Counted from the stretch's first letter, positions 50,759 through 60,266 are shown. The stretch is DNA of 64,000 nt from Symbiodinium natans (GCA_905221605.1 CAJNDS010001935.1:559985-623984), one strand, 5' to 3'. Program-made: numbers and translations. Notes: generated from the sequence alone by a model not told the origin.

Positions 50759-50876
50759 CTCCCAAAGCGAACTTGCCTTAAAAGCATCCGAATACTTTCC
50801 AAACTTGTGCAATGCCCTGCGTTGCCTCAAGCTCAGTGTGTTGGAAACTAAGGCTCTTGTGAGCATTGGGTTCATG

Positions 50877-51148
50877 GGCAACGTTCGGGAATGGACACAG
50901 GACCATTTCAACCCGCTTGATGGCTTCAAGGTCCATTATACCTACGACGACGTGCACACCGTGCTTTGATTGACGACATCAAATCATCATGGGCGGAAGC
51001 TACATCAGCAAGTCGGACAATGGCGCCTCGAGGTTCTGCCGGTACCACTTCCGGCCGCATTTCCTCCAGCACTCCGGCTTCCGGCTGATTTCGTCCTCCT
51101 CGCCTGCACCAGCCAGGGTCTTTCATGCAGACCGTCAACGCGGAACAG
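50877..51148 (+). pseudogene. ovoA: OvoA-like sulfoxide synthase remnant (FGE-sulfatase domain)
   Basis: GNVREWTQDHFNPLDGFKVH, YTYDDVHT, then after a frame change CFD, TGA, RHQIIMGGSYISKSDNGASR, FCRYHFRPHFLQHSGFRL. The GNVxEWTxDHF...GF...YDD...CFDxRHxxIxGGSxIS...ASRFxRYxFRxHFxQHxGFR order is that of the C-lobe of OvoA, the iron enzyme that joins cysteine to histidine in ovothiol synthesis; EgtB and SUMF1 are more distant. Damage: two bases lost (or one gained) after VHT, and a TGA at 50,971-50,973 where the family has Gly. A GTACTT donor follows at 51,149. Upstream catalytic DinB-like part not seen. The frameshift and stop could be bridged by an unusual intron, but the joined blocks are contiguous in the family. 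Confidence 0.6.
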
Positions 51149-51479
51149 GTACTTTCGCCCTCGGCTGCCGCTGCGGGTACCGGCGCCGCCTTGGCCGGCT
51201 CTGGCGGATGAGTTCACGTGGTGGAGCTCAGTTCAAAAAGGTTGAGCTTAGCCACATGAACGTTTGCTGCTGGCAAACTATCGCGAGGCAGAGCGCGATC
51301 GGACGCGCAAAAAACACATCTGGGATTGAGCGTGTTCTACATTCGATGTGTTGTCTTTGGATTTCTTGCCGCCTTTGTTTGTCGATTCATCCGGGTTCGT
51401 CGCGTTGATCTGTAAGCAGAGAGCTTGCTTTTGGGCTTCCCCTGAAGATTAGGGAAGTGCATGTGTAGTTGTGTATGGC

Positions 51480-51667
51480 TGATCATTGCATCTTGTTGGC
51501 AGCCGTTGGTTCAACCGAAGAAGATCCCCAAAATCTCAGATATCACGTGCATGCTGGAATATCTACTTATCGACGGCTCAACCGGCGAATGCTTACTCGT
51601 GTCAACGCTTGGGCAAAGACTTGGCGTCAATGCATCATCACGCACATCCATTGGAGTCCATCATTAA
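51480..51667 (+). CDS. Possible exon, unknown product
   Basis: KKIPKISDITCMLEYLLIDG, STGECLLVSTLGQRLGVNAS in a frame ending at 51,667. Two other plus frames are open too. Moderate quality. Confidence 0.3.
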
Positions 51668-51691
51668 AGTCACCATGGAGACGGGTGACAA

Positions 51692-52003
51692 GCCCAAGAA
51701 GGCGCATCGAAAGAGGCCGGCTCGAAGTGTTGCGACACTTTCGCAATCCAGGAACTGCCTGCTTTGCTCAACCTTTATGGCAGGGCGGCTGGAACCAAGG
51801 CGAAGAAGAAGAAGGACAAGAAACAAGACGGAAAGGCATTCTCGGTTTTGCAGTTGTGCCTGTGCCACAAATGCACCGGTTGCCATCGTGAAACCGTCCT
51901 CGAGGCAGAAAAGCACAATCCCAAGGCTCACACATTTTCTGGCGGCACGCGAAGTGTGACTTGCATGAACATATTTGAGGTTCGCAATGGTCGAGGGGCT
52001 TGA
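51692..52003 (+). CDS. Terminal exon, Lys-rich then Cys motif, unknown product
   Basis: QEGASKEAGSKCCDTFAIQE, LPALLNLYGRAAGTKAKKKK, DKKQDGKAFSVLQLCLCHKC, TGCHRETVLEAEKHNPKAHT, ending FEVRNGRGA. CLCHKCTGCH could bind zinc. Starts after GACAAG. About 103 codons without interruption. Not recognised. Confidence 0.45.
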   Translation, partial: AQEGASKEAGSKCCDTFAIQELPALLNLYGRAAGTKAKKKKDKKQDGKAFSVLQLCLCHKCTGCHRETVLEAEKHNPKAHTFSGGTRSVTCMNIFEVRNGRGA

Positions 52004-52089
52004 TTGTTTAGCTCAAGCAACTTCGTCTACGGACATCAGCTCAGGTACAAAAGCGTGTGCAGTACACCTTGGAGAGGCAGGCCAAGAAA

Positions 52090-52880
52090 CATAAAGTGCA
52101 CAAAGTCGACAAGAATCCGGAGGCCGGATCCAGGCCCTAGAGCCTGAGATTGTGCGAAGAGTAGCAGGACCATCCTAAACATCAAGCCTTATGCCCCTAT
52201 AACCTTAGATCCTCAACCACAGACCCAACAACAAAGGTGCCTCCGCCATTCGTTGTTGTGGTGCAAGGCCCGCCAGGCGGGGCAGCCAGGGTGTAACCCA
52301 CCATCCCCGACTGCACAACACTGAAACGAGGCACTTTTGCATCGCACTGTTGTCGCCGCGACATATCGCGGGGGGGGAGACAGGTGGTTTAGCCTACTCG
52401 CGCTTGCTTGTCTTTCGTTTACCTCTCAGTTTTTCTTTTTATGTCTCTCTCCTTGACGCAAACTAAGAATAACCAGAGACATATGAAAGTCTCACGCATT
52501 CCCTCTTTCCACAAGAGAAACCTTAAGCCTTTCTGAAAGTGCACGAAAGACCAACTCTGGTCCTTGCCGTGTAAGCTGTCATATAGCAGCAAACACTTTA
52601 AAGAAGTTCCGGAGGTGCGATGTGTGATGATCCGACGCAATCCGATTTCCTTGTCTCGTTTTTCTCCATGACGATTTTGGATTCAGCTGCTTTCTCTCTC
52701 CCAGTGATGTGCTTGAAGTGATCCATTCGCCACTGTAGTTTGGGACGCAGGCGTTGGAAAGACGACGCTGGTGCATTCGCTCGTGAAACACTACGCAAAG
52801 TCTGCGCCTTACGGAACCTGAAATTGCACTCAACGGGCTCAGGGCCATGCTGTGGCATGTGAGACTGTGGCAGGCAACGC
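52090..52880. other. No supported gene
   Basis: Contains a G run at 52,370-52,377 and AT-rich stretches. Minus frames at 52,579-52,905 are open but unconvincing. Confidence 0.35.
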
Positions 52881-52959
52881 CTGATCCAAATGCGCGGCCC
52901 TGCAAACCTGCTGAATGAGGGGTTTTGGGAGGGTGTCGAGGGTTTGACAGGCTTTGGAT

Positions 52960-53040
52960 TCAGTGCTCTAAAGTACTCAGGTCACCCTGGTCAGCGGCAG
53001 ACACCGCCGCTTGACCATCATCGAGTGTCCACAGGCCTTT
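52960..53040 (-). CDS. Terminal exon of a minus-strand multi-exon gene
   Basis: Acceptor CGACCCGCAG, then KGLWTLDDGQAAVSAADQGD, LSTLEH and TGA at 52,960-52,962: exactly 27 codons in phase 0. The intron before it carries the octamer array at 53,066-53,217. Confidence 0.55.
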   Translation of the reverse strand, partial: KGLWTLDDGQAAVSAADQGDLSTLEH

Positions 53041-53065
53041 CTGCGGGTCGGCCGGACTCCCCGGA

Positions 53066-53217
53066 GCCTAAACCCTAAACCCTAAAACCCTAAAACCCTA
53101 AAACCCTAAAACCCTAAAACCCTAAAACCCTAAAACCCTAAAACTCTAAAACCCTAAAACCCTAAAACCCTAAAACCCTAAAACCCTAAAACCCTAAAAC
53201 CCTAAAACCCTAAACCC
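53066..53217 (+). repeat. Octamer array CCCTAAAA inside an intron
   Basis: About sixteen CCCTAAAA units (one ACTCTAAAA) capped at both ends by a few CCCTAAA heptamers. TTTTAGGG is the telomere repeat of Chlamydomonas; here it sits within an intron of the minus-strand gene. Confidence 0.95.
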
Positions 53218-53241
53218 TTCTGTGCGGGGAGTTGGCAGGAC

Positions 53242-53478
53242 ATGTCGGCGATGCTGGATCTGGCGAAGATAGCCGATCTGGTGGCTTGGCACATCTTCCG
53301 TGCTTGTGAGGCTATCCGTGGCTGAAACCATACCTAGCTTGGCCTTTGCTTTTTCAAGAGAGAGGAAGCACCCCAACAGATCCCCACACGCAATGTCTAG
53401 TTGGTCTGGAGTCAGGTGCTGCTTTTGGTCGATGCCTCCTATGGCTTTGAGCTGGAAACCTTTGAGTTCATCAACATA
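53242..53478 (-). CDS. 79-codon frame, probable exon
   Basis: YVDELKGFQLKAIGGIDQKQ, HLTPDQLDIACGDLLGCFLS, LEKAKAKLGMVSATDSLTST, EDVPSHQIGYLRQIQHRRH. Ends at GTCCTGCC in phase 0, which fits the terminal exon. However, the preceding exon ends at GTATGT exactly where this frame begins, so part of it must be intron or the two exons overlap in frame. The true 5' limit is unresolved; an inner GTATGG after KAKAKL is an alternative donor. Confidence 0.45.
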
Positions 53479-53479
53479 C

Positions 53480-53635
53480 TGCAAGTGCATCGGCGCTCAG
53501 AAGACTCTTCTCCACCAGTGTGCGCATCGAAGACAACTGTGGCTTCCAAATTTGAGCTGCAGGCACGGCTTTCCCAGGGTGGGCAGCTGAGGATGGCTCC
53601 TGGAACAGACTGTGAACGTCGTGAATCGTGCGTTT
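53480..53635 (-). CDS. Internal exon with canonical donor
   Basis: Acceptor CTGCATCCTAG, then KRTIHDVHSLFQEPSSAAHP, GKAVPAAQIWKPQLSSMRTL, VEKSLLSADALA, then GTATGT. 52 codons, phase 0 at both ends, matching the upstream exon's phase-0 end. The intron before it (53,636-53,695) includes AACCCTAAGC. Confidence 0.55.
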
Positions 53636-53695
53636 CTAGGATGCAGAGCTTAGGGTTCACTGGCGGTGTCCGAGGTCATAGGTGTCTTGACCCAC

Positions 53696-53852
53696 CTTGA
53701 TGCTTTTCGGGAAAACAAGCAGCTTCGCAAGGTGGGAGAGTTTGAAACCAGACTCGCGGTGTAACGCCTGTGGTTGGCAGGTGAAGAAAAGCATGAAACA
53801 CCGGTTCTGGTTCCAGCCCCAGACAGCTTTCGCTTGTTCGTGCCATGTTGCG
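53696..53852 (-). CDS. Internal exon, Trp/Cys-rich, unknown product
   Basis: Acceptor TGTTCTTCAG, then ATWHEQAKAVWGWNQNRCFM, LFFTCQPQALHRESGFKLSH, LAKLLVFPKSIK, then donor GTGGGT. Good composition and consistent phase into the next exon. Upstream exons of this gene are not identified. Confidence 0.55.
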
Positions 53853-53910
53853 CTGAAGAACAGCAGAGTTCACTAAACTTCTGCGTGGGCCTTCGTGGGC
53901 TCTCCGCCCC

Positions 53911-54324
53911 TTGCGGGATCTACTACCGATACTAAGGGTCCATGATTCAGATCAATCCCATATGAGGACCGAGCTCTACGACGGTGCAAAGCTCTTCTAC
54001 CTGAGCGGCCTCCAATACGGGCCCACTGCCTTTGAAACCGAAGACCTGAACCCTCAAACGCTTGCGTCTTGCGGAAGAGCCCCAAAATTAAAACCCACAG
54101 GCCCTGAAAGGAGCTCCAGGTATCAGGATAAGTATCTTTGGGAGGTTTTCGGGCTTGCTGGACTTCTCGGTGGGTTGTGGCTTCAGCATGTTGGGGGCCG
54201 ATTTCTTGTTTTCCAAAGCTCTTTCAGAGCTACTTTCAGTACGCCCTTAGCCCTCTATGTGACACCTCCTAAAGTTAGGTTCCGACCAGTGTGGGGGGAG
54301 CCGTTCGGTGTCTGCAGGCTTTAG
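53911..54324 (+). CDS. 137-codon open frame, unknown product
   Basis: MRDLLPILRVHDSDQSHMRT, ELYDGAKLFYLSGLQYGPTA, FETEDLNPQTLASCG, then a less certain part with FGLAGLLGGLWLQHVGGRFL. It probably includes one exon (about 53,911-54,075) and intron sequence. Opposite in strand to the exons just before it. Confidence 0.4.
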   Translation: MRDLLPILRVHDSDQSHMRTELYDGAKLFYLSGLQYGPTAFETEDLNPQTLASCGRAPKLKPTGPERSSRYQDKYLWEVFGLAGLLGGLWLQHVGGRFLVFQSSFRATFSTPLALYVTPPKVRFRPVWGEPFGVCRL

Positions 54325-54411
54325 AGTTTTTTGGGTTTAAGGAGGGCGTTGTAGGGTTTAGGGTTTAGGGTTTTTAGGTCTTAGGGTCTTAGGGTTCCCA
54401 AACAATCGCAG

Positions 54412-54527
54412 GCGCTACCATCGGGTTGAGATTCAGAACCTGGCTCGTTTCATCGCTGCTGCTGCCCCAGCTAGAGACTTGTGGCCTGGGAATCTCTCAG
54501 CCAAATCCTCCCTGTTTGGGGCTTCAG
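54412..54527 (+). CDS. Exon, unknown product
   Basis: Acceptor ACAATCGCAG after a TTTAGGG-rich tract; reads RYHRVEIQNLARFIAAAAPA, RDLWPGNLSAKSSLFGAS, then donor GTTTCTTGG followed by GGGGTTTAGGG. Composition and both borders are good; no family recognised. A later block at 54,702-54,799 is open on both strands and is not assigned. Confidence 0.5.
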
Positions 54528-54839
54528 GTTTCTTGGCTTGGGGTTTAGGGTGCTTTCGGGGGCACTGTGGCTCAAGAGCTTCGAGTTCGTGGCTGGTTCT
54601 AAGGAGAAGTGGGGAAGCACTGAGACTAGGAACGGTTTTGGAGCGGGGTGTGTTGAAAGTCCTTGCTTGGTGACCTCGCGTGCCACTCTGAGAATTTTTC
54701 AGCTCATGCGAGGTGCAGAAGGTCCCGCTCTTGTCCTGGAGACAGAGCCACCCCTACATCCCGGCACTCCGGCGGGATGCTCAAACATATCCGCTCAAAG
54801 GTTTGAAGGTTTAGGGGTGGCGCACCTGGTAGCGTAGTG

Positions 54840-56150
54840 GTTTCGTCGTCAGAGTTCTGGGGTTTGAGGTTTGGATTGTCTAGTGTAATTATTGGCTCTT
54901 TCGATTCAGAGGGAGGTATGGGGTTCGGTTTTTGCGTCTCACCGTGGTTGGAAGCTTGTAGCTTGCGCAAGATCAGGCAAACGACTGCCTTAAACTAAAC
55001 CCTTAATCGCATACTTTGGGCTTGTGGAAGGCTGCCGTGCTTGCTTGCAACGCAGTAATGCTTTCGTGGGGATTGTTGTAAAATAGGCTTTCATATTATG
55101 GACTGAAACTCAACTGCAAAAGGCACCAACTTTTCAGCAAACCCCGCATGTTTATGCCTGGAACTCATAATCTTTTTTGTTTGCATCGAATGTTATTTTG
55201 AACCCCAAGCGCCAAACGCAAACGTCTAGCCCTCAACCTCAAGGAGTCACAAAACGCCCACATCTCAGCCTTGAAGCAGCCAAGGTGGGAGGACAAGACA
55301 GACCCAACCAGCCCTGAAAGCGCCCCAAGGCAGGAGAGATCGCGAGAGGCAGAGATTCCCATTTTCACATTCGAGACCCTAGGCTTCCAGGCATCTCAAC
55401 AGCCGCAAGTGGGTCTTTGGGTTCAGGAAGCCAAAAGCCTCAGCTTAGGGGGTTGCAACGCGGGACATCTGGGTCCGAATGCTGTGGGCTTCACATGGGG
55501 TGCATTGCAGCTTGGCCTCTGTGGTTCTTGGGTTGGAGGCTCTCAGGCCTCTAGGAAGCACACGCTGCCTTCAGGCGTCTCGACTTGTACGGCTACGTGG
55601 GATGCTCGGTTTACCGAAGTCCGCAGGGCGCGCTAAAGCTTCCCGAAGCATGAATTCAATTCCGTGATCCCAAGGTCTACGGTGGCCGTCTGCGAGAAGG
55701 CTTCGAGGTGTAGGGCTCAACCCGCGTTGGTTCTCCTGCGCCCTTGGGACCCCTTTACCCTCGCCTGTGCCCTTGGAGGTGCACCTTCCTGGCGTAGGTG
55801 GGGCCGGTCTTTGGATCTCAGGCAATGGGGTGGTGGGTGGTGTTCTGCCACAGGTGATTTCAACATCACTTCTATCAAGCGCCTCCCCGATCCGCGCCCA
55901 CGGCATGTCTTGTCGGGTGATGTCGTACTTGTGTGGATTGGGCTGTCAATGTCAATAGCTTTCTTTTCATACCTGCTACGACTACGATGCAGCAGATGCA
56001 GCAGCAGTCCATTGACTTCTTAGTACAGTGTTGCGAGAGGTGTCCACCTCCCATGGAGACGGAGGCCGAGCGGAGGCGAGCCGCCGGCAAAAAGCCCGGA
56101 GAGAAGCCCGGGCCTTGAGTGTTCAGGGTGGCCCCTTGCGTATCGCAATG
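54840..56150. other. Several competing frames, no assignable gene
   Basis: Plus frames with FNITSIKRLPDPRPRHVLSG and a hydrophobic VVLVWIGLSMSIAFFSYLL (55,857-56,023) compete with minus frames such as MPWARIGEALDRSDVEITCG (55,795-55,906). At 56,055-56,118 plus reads PMETEAERRRAAGKKPGEKP to a stop. These are likely exon pieces, but strand cannot be settled. Confidence 0.3.
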
Positions 56151-56221
56151 TGCTCGTTTCTTTGCAGGGTGTTGGGGGAGCGGCTCCCCAGCACCTGCGC
56201 CTGAGCGAGCGGCCCCACCAG

Positions 56222-56335
56222 GATGAAAAAGAATGCCCTGCGCACGCTGGCGGAGCGCCATCGCGTCATCTACGCACCGGGCTCCGACATTGGCAGCATC
56301 ACCGTGGACTCCGAGGCGGCCCCTCCTAAACCCAG
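56222..56335 (+). CDS. Exon followed by a telomere-type intron
   Basis: Acceptor CGGCCCCACCAG; reads MKKNALRTLAERHRVIYAPG, SDIGSITVDSEAAPPKP; donor GTGGAGG, then TTTAGGGTTTAGGGTTTAGGG. G/C-rich third positions. The ATG may be internal. Confidence 0.55.
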
Positions 56336-56844
56336 GTGGAGGTTTAGGGTTTAGGGTTTAGGGTTTTAGGGTCTAAGAGGGTCAATTCAAGTTTCGCGTT
56401 CGGGGCCTTCAAATCCAAAGCCTTCAAGCCTATCCTGTGCAAAGCTCCCGCAGTCGAAACCATTGGCAGGCGATGTACATCTACGTGCCTGATCAGCAGG
56501 CAGGTCTGGACGCGCGCAAGTTAGTAGTGGACACAATCCTAGGGCTCAGGGTGGATCGAGAGTTCTGAATGTATGGTCCTGGCTCCAGGCGGGTTTCACC
56601 CCTCGGGAGGCAGAGCCAGCGCAGACGCTCGTTCTCTTGTGACTCTCTTGGGATTCTTGTGACTCTTGTGTGTAGTTTTGCGGACAGGGGTGTTGAGATG
56701 TTCCGATTCGACAGCTACTGAAGCTCTCTGTTATAAACTCTTAACCCAAGCCCTAACCCCGAACAACCCGTAGAGGGCCGCCTAAACTCCCCGAAGGCAT
56801 CCCTTATAGAACGACCTTCAAAACGCCTAAACCCAGAGACTCCC

Positions 56845-56927
56845 ATACCCTTAACTAAGGAAAGATTCCCTAAGCCATATAAGGAACCTTCTTATACATT
56901 CAGGTACATTCCTTAACCAAGGGGTAT
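56845..56927. mobile_element. Hairpin MITE, ACCCCTT family, second copy
   Basis: ATACCCTTAACTAAGGAA faces the inverse of ATTCCTTAACCAAGGGGTA. Shares arms with 38,041-38,107. Confidence 0.5.
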
Positions 56928-57654
56928 TGGAGTCGACTAAACCCTAAAGTGCAACCCCCCCAAGGAATGACTCGCAGCTGCCGGAAGCCGTGCGGCTGGC
57001 TGGAAGCCGAGGGGGTGCTGTGTTCTGGGGCTCTGGGGTTTAGGGTTTTCGGGTTTAGGGTTTTTGAGGGTTTGGGGTTGAGGGTTTAGGGCTAGGGCCT
57101 GAGGACGGAAGGCCTTTAGGGACTTTACGGGTTGCAGGCTTCTTGGGGTTCCAGGGTTTAGGGGTTTTAGAATGTTGGTTCCAGGATTCTCTTGCGTTGA
57201 GGCCTTGACGGTGTGAGGGTTGTAGAGGGCTTGGGGCTAAGGGTTTCATGGTCCAGGGTATGTTGGATGGCTCAGGTTTTTGGAGTGTTTAGGAACATTT
57301 TTTTGTGCTCGGATTCGGGTGGGAAGAAGCCCTGAGCATCCGGCGTCAGTCTTACGTCGGTTTTTGGAGTCAGTATTCGCCGTTGACGCGCAGCAAGGGC
57401 AAAACGGTCCCAAACCCGTTCAAAATGAATATGTCTCGAGTATCTGCATCCCCTGTCCCCGTCCCCCCTCGACCCCCACGAGGTTCCAGTTCGTTTTGAA
57501 TCTATTCTCGTTCTGTTCTGGGCCTGAAACGAATTGAAAACGGATTGAACATGGATCCAGAACGGATCCCTAGCAGATCCAAAATAGATCAAACCGTTCC
57601 CCCGCAGATTTACTCAGATGGGTCCAGAATTGATTTGGAGTGTTCTGTTACAGT

Positions 57655-57730
57655 CAAGGTTCAGACAGATTTTTCATAGACATAGACCGCAGTGGCCTGA
57701 ACCATTTCAGCGACCGAAGGTCAGGGCTTT
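57655..57730 (+). CDS. Possible exon with EF-hand-like loop
   Basis: The frame GSDRFFIDIDRSGLNHFSDR contains D-I-D-R-S-G-L-N-H-F-S-D, which fits a 12-residue EF-hand loop at positions 1, 3, 5 and 6, but has Asn at position 8 and Asp at 12 instead of Ile and Glu. Followed by GTCAGGG as a possible donor. Short and weak. Confidence 0.3.
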
Positions 57731-57851
57731 GCAAACCTCGGACGCAGCTTTGGACAAGGCAGGGGATTTGGAGGGATCTACGAGCCTGGGGCCGAGTCAG
57801 GGCTCAGTGTGTTCGGGCTGGCTCGGGTTTTTGGCGCCCTGCGCCTCCACG

Positions 57852-57898
57852 AGCCCTAAACCCTAAACCTTAAACCCTAAACCCTAAACCCTAAACCC
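57852..57898 (+). repeat. Interstitial telomere-type array, CCCTAAA
   Basis: Six to seven CCCTAAA units with one CCTTAAA. Ends in CCCCAACG. Confidence 0.9.
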
Positions 57899-58339
57899 CA
57901 ACGATTCTTGCGCAGGCTTCGGAAGGTCGAGGCAAGCTGCGCCTCATTGGGCAGACCGCAGTACGCCTGGGCCAGACGGACGCCTCAGGCAGAGCAGGGT
58001 TTGCGGTACAGGCCTTGCGGTTTAGGGTTGTGACGGAGTTCGGCGTGTAGAGCTCTTGAATGCTCCGACTTTTTTGAGAAATCAAGCGTCTTGGGCATAG
58101 ACATTTAGGGCTGTGGCATGCGGGGCAAGCCTGGCGTGCTGGGCATGCAGGGAGTTCACGATATTGGGCATTGAAGTCTTCGTGGTCACAGTGAGAAATG
58201 CCCTACATGCCCTTATTCTTATGCTTCATTTCTTTCTGCATCGATCAGTATGTCTCTCCCTCCCCAGCGAAAGGACCCAAATCAAGGCTGACATACCTTG
58301 AATATAGAACGCTTCATATTCTGAATCTGATGCAGCATG

Positions 58340-58980
58340 TTGCAACGACGCAGCTATTGCCGCCGTTGCTCCGAGCATCTCCCAAACCTTAAGTCCTCAA
58401 CTCCGATGCCCCTAGGTCGAGCGGGAGCTGCTGAATCCCCAACACCACAACCAACCCAACCAAACACCTCAACCAACCCCCAAACATCCCAAACTCCCCG
58501 AAAGCCTGGGCCGCTACAGGGAAGCCTGAAGACCAGCACCAGAGGCGACCGGCCCCCGAGGGCGCGGGGGCCTCGACGTCCATTTGAGCTAAGCGAGGGC
58601 CTCCAATTGAGGACAATTGAGGACGGCTCGGGGGCCATCTAGACCGTCGAGACCCTCAACATCCCTTAACATCCAAGACCCTGAACCCTTCAGAGTTGCA
58701 CGAGCTTCTTTTTGAAGCTCCCCCTGGTTTTCAGTTCGTGCTGCACGTGCTTGCTTGCATCTGCTCAACATGACTACATGCCGTGTCCAAGCATTCCTCA
58801 AGCACTGGACCGCTAAGCCCTGCACTCGAAGTCCTGAGCTTAATGTGTGACCCTGCGGCGTGCGGATGCGGGTGGCGCTCTCTTCAGCACCCCTGCAAGT
58901 TGTACCACTCGCTTGCAATCTGCGGACACCAAACCGGAAGCCCCACCACAACAGGCACCCACCCTACCCAAGATTTTATT
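58340..58980. other. Competing frames, no assignable gene
   Basis: Low-complexity Pro/Thr-rich plus frame at 58,337-58,642 and, at 58,840-59,076, frames on both strands of similar quality (plus CKLYHSLAICGHQTG; minus VFAKPANKILGRVGACCGG). Confidence 0.3.
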
Positions 58981-59148
58981 GGCAGGTTTGGCAAATACTT
59001 TATCCCTCACCCCCCGACCTTCAGCAAACCAGGTACTCGAAGCCAAGGAGGCAACTTGGCTGATGGTTCTTGACAACCCGAAACACTAAACCCTAAAACC
59101 CCTTAAACCATTGAACCTCCCTAAACCCCAAGCCCTCAACCCCGAGAG

Positions 59149-59388
59149 CAGGGCGCGGAGGATGCGGAGGGTGAATCCGGCGAGGACGACGAAGAAGGCG
59201 AGGAGGAGAGCCCAGAAGCAGATCCTCCTGAGCAGGCGGACCGACCTCATCATCTGAAGATGGGCACTGTTCTACATGATGGGTCCCTCTTTGGCACCTT
59301 ACAGCTGGATTCAACGGACTATGCACACCTATAGCCTGTTGGAAGGAGAGCCCTTCAACCTGGGGCCCGGAACCGACAACTTTTTCCG
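59149..59388 (+). CDS. Acidic exon with one apparent frameshift
   Basis: After acceptor AACCCCGAGAG: QGAEDAEGESGEDDEEGEEE, SPEADPPEQADRPHHLKMGT, VLHDGSLFGTLQLDSTDYAH, then TAG at 59,332. In the next frame the same sense continues as YSLLEGEPFNLGPGTDNFFR and meets a GT at 59,389. A single missing base near 59,325-59,332 joins them. Acidic linker then a compact domain; no family recognised. Preceded by CCCTAAA-type intron sequence. Confidence 0.55.
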
Positions 59389-59462
59389 GTTCTAACCTAA
59401 AAATCCTAAAACCTCTCACCCTCTTGACCCCTAAGCAGCTCTGAGACCAAACGCCTGGGAAG

Positions 59463-59552
59463 GATGAGGAGATGCGCGAGCGCGCGCAGCAGCGCTTCGC
59501 CCGAGGGCCGCGGCTGGAAGACCTGGCGGCAGCCTCGGGGCTATGGGGGAGG
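59463..59552 (+). CDS. Internal exon, 30 codons
   Basis: Acceptor CCTGGGAAG; reads DEEMRERAQQRFARGPRLED, LAAASGLWGR; donor GTACTGG. Strong G/C third positions and a helical pattern. The phase does not yet fit the preceding exon. The next 100 bases are G-rich intron with GGTTTGGGG units. Confidence 0.5.
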
Positions 59553-60080
59553 GTACTGGGGGTTTGGGGGTTCTGGGGAGTTGCTGGGGGCGGGGTTTGG
59601 GGGAGGTTTGGGGGGGGGGGGGTTTGGGGTGTAGGGTTTATGGCTCTTAGGACTTTAAACTTTAACCTTTTGGGTATTGTAGAAGCTTGACTGCGGAGCC
59701 TAAAAGTTCATTGTTTAGGAGGGGTTCAGAAGTCAGCCCTGTTAAGGTGTAGGATGTTTAGGATGACTTAGTAGCTTTGGGACGGCTTGTGGAGCCCCAT
59801 CCTCGTTCTGTGAGGACCTGGGGCCTGAGGATTGCGGAGGCATGCGTTAAACGAGACCGTAAGAGGCTCCACGCGCCCAGACTAGACCCACTCCGCAACC
59901 CAGGACCTGATTGGTGGTATTCGGGTGTCTTGAAGGGTACCTGGGGGGGAGCCTAGCTACGCCCCGTGCGGCGTAAGCTTCAAAGCCCGACAAACCTTGA
60001 GCTCGCCAAGCTCAGGTCTACGGCCGGGATCCTGCGGCCGTAGAGGAGCAGTTTGGAGGTGCCAGTCATGTGGTTGCAAG

Positions 60081-60266
60081 GGTTTCGAGGTTATCCTCTT
60101 AGGTGTGGTCATGGACGTTCTTGGGTTTATTACTACAGGACAAGCCGTGCCTGCTGCAACAGGTTCCAGAATGTCTGTAGAGTTTGAGGTAGCACGGGAT
60201 GGCTTAGCCATGTCTGGCATGCCAAAACAAAGCAGAATCCGGGCCGGCTCCCGAAGAGAGTCCTGA
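60081..60266 (+). CDS. Terminal exon, unknown product
   Basis: Acceptor GTGGTTGCAAG; reads GFEVILLGVVMDVLGFITTG, QAVPAATGSRMSVEFEVARD, GLAMSGMPKQSRIRAGSRRE, S and TGA at 60,264. 62 codons including stop. Probably the 3' end of the plus-strand gene that includes 59,463-59,552. The hydrophobic start may be a membrane segment or a buried strand. Confidence 0.5.
   Translation, partial: GFEVILLGVVMDVLGFITTGQAVPAATGSRMSVEFEVARDGLAMSGMPKQSRIRAGSRRES

Noticed and set aside
53239-53325. Plus-strand exon DMSAMLDLAKIADLVAWHIF
   Set aside because: It looks protein-like with an AG acceptor, but it is fully antisense to a longer minus-strand frame with better support.
54565-54582. Relict of the dinoflagellate spliced leader (TGGCTCAAG)
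   Set aside because: Only about nine bases match. The preceding bases do not match the rest of the spliced leader as I know it, and it lies inside a G-rich stretch.
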